From an uncultured Oscillospiraceae bacterium (GTDB taxonomy: Bacteria > Bacillota > Clostridia > Oscillospirales > Oscillospiraceae): DNA of 15,374 bases. The notes under the pieces are model-generated. The model was not told where the DNA came from, ran no database searches, and worked only from the letters and a program-made list of their open reading frames with translations. The stretch covers positions 1-15,374 of the forward strand of contig CAKTKM010000020.1 of the NCBI GenBank assembly GCA_934569425.1, read 5' to 3'. Both the position numbers and the translations under genes were made by a program. Position 1 is the first letter of the stretch. Each line of letters opens with the position of its first letter. This document shows, piece by piece, positions 6,848-12,710 of this stretch.

Positions 6848-6868
6848 AGCTGTAACGGAGGTGTTCCT

Positions 6869-7237
6869 TTGGATCTGATCATCAGCAACGCCAGCGGAAA
6901 GCCCATCTACGAGCAGATCTACACACAGGTCAAAAATGCCATCCTGTCAGGTGCCTTATCCCCGGGAGATGCGCTGCCCTCCATTCGGGCGCTGGCCAAG
7001 GATCTGCGGATCAGCGTTATCACCACCACCCGCGCCTACGAGGAGCTGGAACGGGATGGCTTTATCGACCGCGTCCCTGGTAAGGGCTGCTATGTGGCGG
7101 AGCAAAATCTGGAGCTGGTACGGGAAGCGCATCTGAAGCAGATCGAAGCTCATATGAGCGAGATCGTCACCCTTGCAAAGGGCTGCGCCCTGACAGAAGA
7201 AGATGCCGTAAAAATGCTGCGGCTCATGTGGGAATAG
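6869..7237 (+). CDS. GntR-family transcriptional regulator, YtrA subfamily
   Basis: This 122-residue DNA-binding repressor has the short YtrA-type architecture: a GntR winged helix (about 10-78, with PIYEQIYTQVKNAILSG, LPSIRALAKDLRIS and GKGCYVAE) and a short C-terminal helical dimerisation tail instead of a large effector domain. The start is taken as TTG 6869, because GGAGGTG lies 8 bases before it and the family begins with a short strand such as this; ATGs further upstream lie in the promoter. Genes of this subfamily typically autorepress and control an adjacent ABC transporter, exactly the arrangement here. The inducer is unknown; cell-wall-active compounds induce several relatives. Confidence 0.92.
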   Translation: MDLIISNASGKPIYEQIYTQVKNAILSGALSPGDALPSIRALAKDLRISVITTTRAYEELERDGFIDRVPGKGCYVAEQNLELVREAHLKQIEAHMSEIVTLAKGCALTEEDAVKMLRLMWE

Positions 7238-7253
7238 AAAGGATGAAGCAAAC

Positions 7254-8108
7254 ATGGAAAATGCCATTGAAATACACGGCCTGACCAAAACGTACACAGG
7301 CTTTCAGTTGGGAAGTCTTGACCTGACGCTGCCCGAAGGCAGCATCATGGGACTGGTGGGAGAAAACGGCGCGGGCAAGAGCACCACCATCAAGCTGCTG
7401 ATGAACGCCATCCGCCGCGACAGCGGCACTGTGTCGGTGCTGGGTGTAGACAACCGCACCGCCGCCTTTCAGGATGTCAAGGAGGACATCGGCATCGTGC
7501 TGGACGAAGCCTACTATCCCGAGGTGCTGAATGCCAGGGATGTGGGACGGATCATGGCCAGCACCTACCGCCGCTGGGAGCAGGCGGCCTATGATGATTA
7601 CCTGCATCGCTTCGGCCTGCCGCAGGATAAGGCCTTCATGGACTACTCCCGGGGCATGAAGATGAAGCTGGCCATCGCCGTGGCGCTGTCCCATCAGGCG
7701 CGGCTTCTGATTTTGGATGAGGCCACCAGCGGACTGGATCCCATGGTGCGGGAGGAGATACTGGACATCTTCAACGAATACACGCGGCAGGAGGATCGTT
7801 CCATTTTGCTGTCCTCCCATATCGTCAGTGATCTGGAAAAACTGTGCGACTATATTGCCTTTCTGCACAGGGGGAAGCTTGTGCTGTGCGAGGAAAAGGA
7901 TCGGCTGCTGGAGGAATACGCGCTGGTCCAGCTCTCCCGGGAACGGCTGGCCGATCTGCCGGAGAACAGTGTCGTGGGTGTGGAGAACGGTCCCTACGGT
8001 GCGCGGGTGCTGGTGCGGCGGGACAGAGTCCCCCATGATCTGCCGTTGGAGCATACCACTTTGGAGGATATTATCCTGTTTCTGGCAAAGGAGGGAACGC
8101 AGAGATGA
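7254..8108 (+). CDS. ABC transporter ATP-binding protein (ABC-2 type exporter)
   Basis: This 284-residue cytoplasmic nucleotide-binding subunit energises the membrane protein encoded next. Walker A is GENGAGKST (36-44), Walker B LLILDE (151-156) with D-loop SGLDP, and the H-loop histidine is in SSHI (189). The signature is YSRGMKMK (131-138) rather than LSGGQ, a divergence common in YtrB/EcsA-like exporters. A variable C-terminal region of about 75 residues follows the nucleotide-binding domain. It starts 16 bases after gntR, and ATGA overlaps the permease start, so the three genes form one coupled operon. The substrate cannot be deduced. Confidence 0.94.
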   Translation: MENAIEIHGLTKTYTGFQLGSLDLTLPEGSIMGLVGENGAGKSTTIKLLMNAIRRDSGTVSVLGVDNRTAAFQDVKEDIGIVLDEAYYPEVLNARDVGRIMASTYRRWEQAAYDDYLHRFGLPQDKAFMDYSRGMKMKLAIAVALSHQARLLILDEATSGLDPMVREEILDIFNEYTRQEDRSILLSSHIVSDLEKLCDYIAFLHRGKLVLCEEKDRLLEEYALVQLSRERLADLPENSVVGVENGPYGARVLVRRDRVPHDLPLEHTTLEDIILFLAKEGTQR

Positions 8109-8713
8109 AAGGCCTACTGCAAAAAGACATCTATACCCTGTGTAAGCGGATGAAGCTGATCCTGCTGTTGATGGCGGTCTTCGCCTGTATCCCCGGCCTG
8201 TCCACCACGGCATTCGCGCTCTTTTACGGCGCCATGCTTCCCATTACGGCACTGGCCTATGACGAGCGCAGCAAGTGGGATGAACTGGCAGCCATGATGC
8301 CCTACACCCCCCGCGCTATTGTGGGCAGTAAGTACGCGCTGGGGCTGCTGCTGGTGGGTGGAATTTCGGTGCTATCCGCAGCAGCGCAGGTGGTGACCGG
8401 CATGGTGCGCCGCACACCTCTTGACGCTGATGCACTGGCCGCTATTCCGCTGATGGCCTGCATCGCCCTGCTGATGATGCTGATCGACCTTCCGCTGATG
8501 TTCCGTATGGGGGTGGAAAAAGGACGTATTCTCTACATTCTGCTGACCTGCGGCTGTGTGGCGTTCTTCGCCGTCGGCTCCGAGGACATTCTGGCGGCAA
8601 TGGACAGCGTCAGCATCCATACCTCCCTGCTGCTGACACTATTGGCTACTGTGGTGGTCTTCGCCATATCCTATGCCATCTCCGTCCGTATTTACCGGGT
8701 GCGGCGCGGCTGA
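8105..8713 (+). CDS. ABC-2 type transporter permease
   Basis: This 202-residue integral membrane protein has about six hydrophobic segments (for example around 17-35, 37-50, 78-100, 113-133, 141-158 and 173-195). A short cytoplasmic N-terminus (MKGLLQKDIYTLCKRMK) and the YDERSKWDELAAMMPYTPRA segment between helices are typical of the small ABC-2 permeases paired with YtrA-type regulators. The ATG overlaps the ATPase stop, implying translational coupling. With only one permease gene, a homodimeric membrane domain is likely. Export of an antimicrobial or a membrane-stress role is plausible by analogy, but unproven. Confidence 0.88.
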   Translation: MKGLLQKDIYTLCKRMKLILLLMAVFACIPGLSTTAFALFYGAMLPITALAYDERSKWDELAAMMPYTPRAIVGSKYALGLLLVGGISVLSAAAQVVTGMVRRTPLDADALAAIPLMACIALLMMLIDLPLMFRMGVEKGRILYILLTCGCVAFFAVGSEDILAAMDSVSIHTSLLLTLLATVVVFAISYAISVRIYRVRRG

Positions 8714-8723
8714 ATTGCATCAA

Positions 8724-8757
8724 ACAGAAAGGACTGCCCGTGGGCAGTCCTTTCTGT
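8724..8757. terminator. Hairpin between the convergent permease and lysR genes
   Basis: A stem of about 15 bp (core CAGAAAGGACTGCCC with its complement) with a tight loop lies just after the permease stop; its right end touches the lysR stop codon. It could serve both strands, but neither side has a good T-run. Confidence 0.7.
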
Positions 8758-9638
8758 CACGATTTCTCAATACGGGTCAACATGCGGACAGCATATTTCA
8801 GGAACATTTTCACCGCCGGAGACACGTCCGCCCGGGAGTGCATGGCCACGCCCAGCGTGATCTGGGACGGCGGATCAATGGGCAGCATGGCAATATCACA
8901 GATCCGCTTTTCCGTAATCAGCTGGTTCATCACCGTCATACCCAGCCCCTGCTCCACCATGGACATAACGGAAAAGCTCTCCAGCGTGGTGAATTGCACA
9001 TTGGGCTGGATGCCGTTTTTGTCAAACAGTGCTTCCACGTCGTCATCGCAGCCCAGTGCCGGCATGATAAACCGGTCGGTAGCGCAATTTTTCAAGGGAT
9101 AGGCGGCAGCGTTGGCCAGCGGATGATCCCGCGGCAGCAGCGCCAGCATGGGATCCTCCGCCAGTGGAATAAATTCATAGGGCATTCCCTCCTGATAGCT
9201 GAGAAATCCTATGTCTGCGGCCCGGTCGTCCAGCCATTTGGACACCTCCTGCCAGATTCCCTCCATCAGCTTGATGCGGATCTGGGGATAATCCCGCCGG
9301 AAGGCGCTGATTACCGCCGGAAGCCAGTGGGTCGCAATGCTGGAATAGGCGGCAATGGTGACACTTCCGATCAGCAAACCGTTCATCTCTGCCGACAGCT
9401 CGAAAATACGATCCTCCTGCCGCAGAAACTCCCGCACCGTTGGCAGCAGCAGCTCGCCGTTTTCCGTCAGCGTCACGCCTTTTGTGTTGCGGCGGAACAC
9501 AGGAAATCCCAGTTCCTTCTCCAACGCCGTCACCAGCTGGTTTACGCCGGAGGGCGTGTAGCTGAGCGCCTCCGCCGCCTTGGAAAAGCTTCCGGTCTCC
9601 GCCGCCGCCAGAAACGCCCTGCACCTTGCGGTCTCCAT
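8757..9638 (-). CDS. LysR-family transcriptional regulator
   Basis: This 293-residue DNA-binding protein has an N-terminal winged helix-turn-helix (about 1-60: FLAAAETGSFSKAAEAL, then SGVNQLVTALEKELGFPVF and a TENGELLLP end) and a LysR substrate-binding domain (about 90-290) with the usual GSVTIAAYSSIA opening and QGLGMTVMNQLI near the end. GGAGGACGGCAT precedes the ATG. It is convergent with the ABC operon and divergent from a 76-residue membrane-protein gene, 137 bases away, with a dyad between. LysR proteins commonly regulate the divergent gene, so that small gene is the first candidate target. The effector is unknown. Confidence 0.95.
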   Translation of the reverse strand: METARCRAFLAAAETGSFSKAAEALSYTPSGVNQLVTALEKELGFPVFRRNTKGVTLTENGELLLPTVREFLRQEDRIFELSAEMNGLLIGSVTIAAYSSIATHWLPAVISAFRRDYPQIRIKLMEGIWQEVSKWLDDRAADIGFLSYQEGMPYEFIPLAEDPMLALLPRDHPLANAAAYPLKNCATDRFIMPALGCDDDVEALFDKNGIQPNVQFTTLESFSVMSMVEQGLGMTVMNQLITEKRICDIAMLPIDPPSQITLGVAMHSRADVSPAVKMFLKYAVRMLTRIEKS

Positions 9639-9667
9639 ATGCCGTCCTCCTTATCATATCAGTCGTC

Positions 9668-9684
9668 CTGACAATCACTGTCAG
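9668..9684. promoter_or_regulatory. Dyad in the lysR/76-residue gene interval, candidate LysR operator
   Basis: CTGACA and TGTCAG form a 17-base inverted repeat around ATCAC, about 30 bases upstream of lysR. A second short dyad, TCAGTCGTCCTGA, adjoins it on the left (9659-9671). Size and location suit LysR autoregulation, although the spacing is T-N13-A rather than the textbook T-N11-A. Confidence 0.5.
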
Positions 9685-9722
9685 CGTTTATCGCTTTACT
9701 TTTCTTGTTAAATATTCTACTA

Positions 9723-9728
9723 TATAAT
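9723..9728 (+). promoter_or_regulatory. Candidate -10 for the 76-residue gene
   Basis: A perfect TATAAT lies about 48 bases before the ATG, but no good -35 stands 16-18 bases upstream (TTTTCT at 9700-9705 is weak). This is what an activator-dependent promoter would look like, fitting LysR control from the dyad further upstream. Confidence 0.45.
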
Positions 9729-9775
9729 TCAAAAAAGCACAAGACAAAAAACGACATTTTCAGGAGGGATCTGCC

Positions 9776-10006
9776 ATGAAAAGCATCTGTGCCTATCTGA
9801 TGACCGCTTTGGTCTCCTTGACGCTGGTGGTAGCGTCCGCCCTGCTTCCGGCAGGCAGCAGCCGGGAAGCCAACCTGTGCGTGTCGCTCCTGTTCGGGCT
9901 TGTCTTTTGTTGGAGTGCTGTCAAAGCTGTTTTGTCCATGATGGAAGATCAAGACGCGGCGGCGGACACCGTACCCCTTTTCCCGCGGGTACTGATGGCT
10001 GCGTAA
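9776..10006 (+). CDS. Small membrane protein of unknown function (76 residues)
   Basis: I do not recognise a family. Two hydrophobic segments (about 6-27 and 34-55) flank a short polar turn GSSREANLC, and a polar tail of about 20 residues with DQDAAAD follows, so a two-pass membrane protein is predicted. Translation is supported by CAGGAGGG 9 bases before the ATG and a TATAAT box in the AT-rich upstream DNA. It is divergent from lysR, making it that regulator's likeliest target, and convergent with the large surface-protein gene. The second segment contains FCWSAVKAVLSMM; no catalytic or binding motif is apparent. Confidence 0.65.
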   Translation: MKSICAYLMTALVSLTLVVASALLPAGSSREANLCVSLLFGLVFCWSAVKAVLSMMEDQDAAADTVPLFPRVLMAA

Positions 10007-10040
10007 GCACAGAGACAATTTGAAAAAACGCCTCCGCCTT

Positions 10041-10080
10041 GTTGTTTTCTGTTGCCTTTTGTTGCCTTTTGTTGCCTTTT
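10041..10080. repeat. 10-base tandem repeat (GTTGCCTTTT), three perfect copies plus a degenerate one
   Basis: GTTGCCTTTT occurs three times head to tail at 10051-10080, preceded by the related GTTGTTTTCT at 10041-10050. It lies outside genes, directly after the 76-residue gene. Confidence 0.95.
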
Positions 10081-10094
10081 TGTGGTGCAAAAAC

Positions 10095-10125
10095 GGTACA
10101 TAAAAGGGCGTTATTGGTACATAAA
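10095..10125. repeat. Direct repeat pair GGTACATAAA
   Basis: Two identical 10-base copies at 10095-10104 and 10116-10125, with a 21-base period (two helical turns), sit between the tandem repeat and the hairpin. Spacing on one DNA face would suit protein binding, but no binder is known. Confidence 0.8.
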
Positions 10126-10156
10126 GAATCACTCCCCATAAGGGGAGTGATTCTTT
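10123..10156. terminator. Hairpin, possible bidirectional terminator
   Basis: A perfect 15-bp stem, AAAGAATCACTCCCC with its complement (10123-10137 with 10142-10156), loop ATAA, lies between the convergent 76-residue and surface-protein genes. T-runs are short (three T within the stem), so termination strength is uncertain in both directions. Confidence 0.65.
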
Positions 10157-10231
10157 CATTAAAATCCTTTTCCTCAAACAATTGCTTTCTTGAGCCCTTC
10201 CAACCGAAGGAATGGATTTGGGAAGAAGGAT

Positions 10232-12235
10232 TTACTTCTTGGTAATCGTTCCGCCAGCTGCTTCCATAGTGCCACTGCCGGTAACGGTCACATTGGCTTC
10301 AATGACTTCAACCGTGCCGCCTTTTGCATAGATGGCATACTTGTCGGAAGTAATCGTTGCGCTCTCAACAAACACCTCGCCGCCCTTGCAGTTGATGGTC
10401 TTGGTATTGGGATGGTTGAGGATTGCGTTGCCCTTGATAGTCATAGTTCCTGCGGTATTAACCAGCAGAGAAGCATTAACAGTTGTCGCAGTGTCATAAA
10501 CATTGGCTCCATTGATGATGGTTGCGCCGCCGTCATTTACGATGACATACTGTCCCGTGCCAGCCGTCATCCCTGCTGCGTTGCCATCAACCTTAACATT
10601 CTCAACGATCATTGTACCAGCATAGTTGTGCAGTACAGCACCGTTGCAGGAATTGTAGCCATGACCCATAACAACGCCAGTGCCAACGCTGTCGGTAACT
10701 TTCAGCTTACCGTAGTTTGCAATAATATCCGTGCAGGTATTGCTCCAATCGCCGTGAGTAGCACGAGCGTCCTTGGCAATCGTGTGTCCGTTCAAATCAA
10801 TGATAACATTCTGATTTGCCTTCACAACGAGTCGGGCAATACGCTCGTCATTAGCGCCCATGTGGTAATATGCGCCGTATGCCGACTTCTCTTTGTCGGT
10901 CTGGTCGGTGACTAACTTGTTCCAATGAGAAGGATCATCTGCAGAGGGATGAATGCCCTTCTTGTAGCGATTCAGTGTATCGCCCACTTCATAATCCTGG
11001 ATAACATCGCTATCCGGGAGGTTAGACGCTGCATAAAGCAGATCCAGTGTGATATTGTCTGTCAAAGTGATCTTCATGATGCTGCCATCGGCAGGCGCAT
11101 TGTAAAGTGCCGTGCGGAGCTCCTTCTCATTTGACACATTGACAAGTCCACGGGTTGCAATCGGGTCAAAGGTAAATGTGAAGTTGGAGAAATTCTTTGT
11201 TTCAATGGTGACAATACCGGTTTCCTTGTCATAAGTAAAACCAGCAGTCATTTCCAAACCATTGTGATACGCCTTGACACCGGTCAGATTTTTGCCCAAG
11301 GGGAAAGTCAGTGTGACCGCTTTGTCATTGCTGCCGACCAGATTGTTGACCTTGATCTCGTAAGCAATTGCTTCCTTATTCTCGGCTTCGATGGTGGTGG
11401 CCAGATCCGCATATGGCTCCGTCTGCTTGAAGGTCACATCCGGCTGCATTCCCTCTTCGATTCCTGCACCGACAGGAACCGTAACGGTAACGGTATTATC
11501 GGTATTGGCATAGGTATAGCTGCCATCCGGATTCTGAGTCATCTTGCCGTTTTCGATGTTAGAAACAACCTCAAGCGGATACACTGCAGCCTCATCATAC
11601 CAGTTGTCGATACTGTCAAACTCCACGGTGTCCTGTGTAGCGTAGACGGTAATGCCGATGCCGTCGATGTGCATATTCATGTACTCATTGCCGGCTTTTT
11701 CATCCATATGTCCCTTGATCGTCAACACAACAGGGTCAGAACCCACGGCCAGCTTCTTCTCCGTCGTATCGATGTCCTGATCGTTGACCGTCCATTTGAT
11801 CACCCTGTTCAGACCCTTATCCCCGGTGATACCCGTGATGGCAATCTTATACTTCAGCGCCAGATTGCCGTTGTTGATCACGCGGATGGGCTGGAGCTGA
11901 TAGGTGCAGCCCGGCTCCCAGAAGATCTGCGTGCTGTCCACCAGCGTGAAACTGTTGGGATCGACTTCTGCTGTTCCGTCTCCGGCTGCCGCAGCGCTTG
12001 CCTGCTTCCATTTGAGGATCTGACCCTCGGCGGAAACCCATTCAAGGTTCCCATCAGCGTCTTTCTGCTGCATCTCCAGCGCCACGTCCAGATTGCCTGC
12101 TACGATCTTGTTGACGCCGGTGCTGGCGGTGTCGGTAAACCACGCGAAGGTGGAGCCGATCAGCATGACCAGACACAGGCAGATGGCCAGAATACTGGTC
12201 AGCAATGCTCTTTTGGTAGCTTTCTTACTTGACAT
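10232..12235 (-). CDS. SipW-cognate surface protein: TasA-like N-domain plus beta-helix C-domain
   Basis: This predicted exported protein has 667 residues. Residues 1-38 form a SipW-type signal (basic SSKKATKRA, hydrophobic core, then GSTFAWFTDTAST), normally cut by a SipW-like signal peptidase. Residues 39-210 resemble TasA/CalY: AGNLDVALE after the signal, and EPGCTYQLQPIRVINNGNLA (108-127) where TasA has its PGD...NNGSLAIK block. A beta-rich middle domain (about 235-358) ends in NFSNFTFTF. The rest (about 385-667) is Gly/Asn/Thr-rich with short repeated strands (GTMIVENV, GTMTIKGN, GGTVEVIEA), typical of right-handed beta-helices. No LPXTG or C-terminal membrane anchor exists. ATG 12235 is chosen for GGGGAG 7 bases upstream; the in-frame extension to 12469 is Arg-rich and lacks a site. 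No sipW is in view. GC is lower in the C-terminal half. Role: fibre or adhesin, by inference. Confidence 0.88.
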   Translation of the reverse strand: MSSKKATKRALLTSILAICLCLVMLIGSTFAWFTDTASTGVNKIVAGNLDVALEMQQKDADGNLEWVSAEGQILKWKQASAAAAGDGTAEVDPNSFTLVDSTQIFWEPGCTYQLQPIRVINNGNLALKYKIAITGITGDKGLNRVIKWTVNDQDIDTTEKKLAVGSDPVVLTIKGHMDEKAGNEYMNMHIDGIGITVYATQDTVEFDSIDNWYDEAAVYPLEVVSNIENGKMTQNPDGSYTYANTDNTVTVTVPVGAGIEEGMQPDVTFKQTEPYADLATTIEAENKEAIAYEIKVNNLVGSNDKAVTLTFPLGKNLTGVKAYHNGLEMTAGFTYDKETGIVTIETKNFSNFTFTFDPIATRGLVNVSNEKELRTALYNAPADGSIMKITLTDNITLDLLYAASNLPDSDVIQDYEVGDTLNRYKKGIHPSADDPSHWNKLVTDQTDKEKSAYGAYYHMGANDERIARLVVKANQNVIIDLNGHTIAKDARATHGDWSNTCTDIIANYGKLKVTDSVGTGVVMGHGYNSCNGAVLHNYAGTMIVENVKVDGNAAGMTAGTGQYVIVNDGGATIINGANVYDTATTVNASLLVNTAGTMTIKGNAILNHPNTKTINCKGGEVFVESATITSDKYAIYAKGGTVEVIEANVTVTGSGTMEAAGGTITKK

Positions 12236-12536
12236 TTTTGGTGTACTCCCCATTTCATAAAATATTTGCCGGTGGATCCAACGCTTTCGCTCCGGCATCC
12301 CGCGAAAGCGCCGCATATATTCGCCTGACCGCCTGTCTGATGGAGCAGGCAGGGCTGTCAACCCGACCCTGCCTGCCCGTTTTGGGGAGGTCAGACGCAC
12401 AAAGGCCGCAGCGCGCACCACAGCCGTTATGCCGATTCCCTGCTGTTTTTTCTTGCAGAAAAAACGCAATACCTATAGGTATTGTCAGCAGTATGTTTGT
12501 ATTCCCGGCGCCCGAAAGTGCTGTCAATATAGGTAC
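12236..12536 (-). promoter_or_regulatory. Structured leader of the surface-protein gene
   Basis: About 300 bases lie between the probable promoter and the ATG. They hold a 10-bp hairpin GCAGGCAGGG/CCCTGCCTGC (12345-12354 with 12367-12376), a 9-bp hairpin CGCTTTCGC/GCGAAAGCG (12282-12290 with 12302-12310), and the three-way junction at 12440-12491. None ends in a U-run, so transcription attenuation by a simple terminator is not indicated. I recognise no riboswitch class in it. Confidence 0.6.
12440..12491. other. Compact predicted three-way junction
   Basis: Two adjoining inverted repeats, CAATACC-TATA-GGTATTG (12467-12484, also a perfect 18-base palindrome) and GTTTTTTCT-TGC-AGAAAAAAC (12445-12465), are enclosed by a third, CTGCT/AGCAG (12440-12444 with 12487-12491). 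Only 1-2 unpaired bases join the helices. The fold is possible on either strand. Confidence 0.75.
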
Positions 12537-12551
12537 AGTTTAGCACTTTCG
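12513..12551. repeat. Inverted repeat CGAAAGTGCT/AGCACTTTCG around the promoter
   Basis: Two perfect 10-base arms (12513-12522 and 12542-12551) are separated by 19 bases. One arm lies in the spacer of the predicted surface-gene promoter, the other just past its start; a third partial half-site AAGTGCT follows at 12563-12569. This suits a dimeric regulator. Confidence 0.75.
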
Positions 12552-12564
12552 CCAAAAATTGCAA
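12537..12564 (-). promoter_or_regulatory. Probable promoter of the surface-protein gene
   Basis: On the minus strand there is -35 TTGCAA (12559-12564), a 16-base spacer and -10 TAAACT (12537-12542) with an extended TGC. A perfect TTGACA at 12522-12527 is an alternative -35, but its -10 (GAATAC) is poor. Confidence 0.5.
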
Positions 12565-12664
12565 GTGCTTTTTTCTGTCTGCCGCTGTTTTTGGTAAACC
12601 GCACAATTTCCACTGAATCTTCTGTGAAAATAGTCAAAAGCATCGAAGGGCAGCCCTTTACAAC
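12565..12664. other. Intergenic, little visible
   Basis: The DNA between the surface-gene promoter and the terminator of the PucR-like gene is AT-rich. I see no open frame with a ribosome binding site and no further dyad beyond the half-site at 12563-12569. Confidence 0.5.
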
Positions 12665-12695
12665 AAACATCCCCCGGCGAAGCCGGGGGATGTTT
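12665..12695 (-). terminator. Terminator after the PucR/CdaR-like gene
   Basis: A perfect 14-bp stem AAACATCCCCCGGC with its complement (12665-12678 with 12682-12695), loop of three, begins 16 bases beyond the stop codon. On the minus strand it ends in TTTGTTG, a short U-tract. Confidence 0.85.
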
Positions 12696-12710
12696 CTGAT
12701 TCATTTTATC

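Larger units (their letters stand above)
10007..10231. other. Repeat-rich intergenic stretch between convergent genes
   Basis: Apart from the tandem repeat, direct-repeat pair and hairpin listed separately, the rest (10157-10231) shows only a weak 5-bp hairpin, CCTTC-CAACC-GAAGG near 10197-10211. The minus-strand open frames here are encoded by the tandem repeat itself and look spurious. Confidence 0.5.

Noticed and set aside
7224..8213. Long minus-strand frame opposite the ABC ATPase
   Set aside because: The plus strand has all ABC ATPase motifs; the antisense product has none.
9640..9690. A lysR promoter CTGACA-17-TGATAT on the minus strand
   Set aside because: The -10 is weak and an alternative TATGAT has a 19-base spacer; overlap with the dyad is suggestive but not enough to call it.
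10041..10125. CRISPR array or replication iterons
   Set aside because: Units are 10 bases with no unique spacers, only three perfect copies, and no cas, repA or dnaA gene is nearby.
9659..10177. A 172-codon minus-strand frame with KGNKRQQK-like repeats
   Set aside because: The repeats are just the translation of the GTTGCCTTTT tandem repeat, and the frame runs antisense through the 76-residue gene and the divergent promoter region.
11264..12232. A 322-codon plus-strand frame opposite the surface-protein gene
   Set aside because: The minus strand has a SipW-type signal, a TasA-like block and a good ribosome binding site. The plus frame has no recognisable domain or start signal.
12236..12469. 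In-frame 78-codon N-terminal extension of the surface protein
   Set aside because: It would place an Arg-rich stretch before a classical signal peptide, has no ribosome binding site at its ATGs, and overlaps strong inverted repeats.
12236..12536. A known riboswitch (for example c-di-GMP-I) in the surface-gene leader
   Set aside because: I looked for the conserved c-di-GMP-I blocks and tetraloop/receptor-like segments and did not find them; the hairpins match no class that I know.
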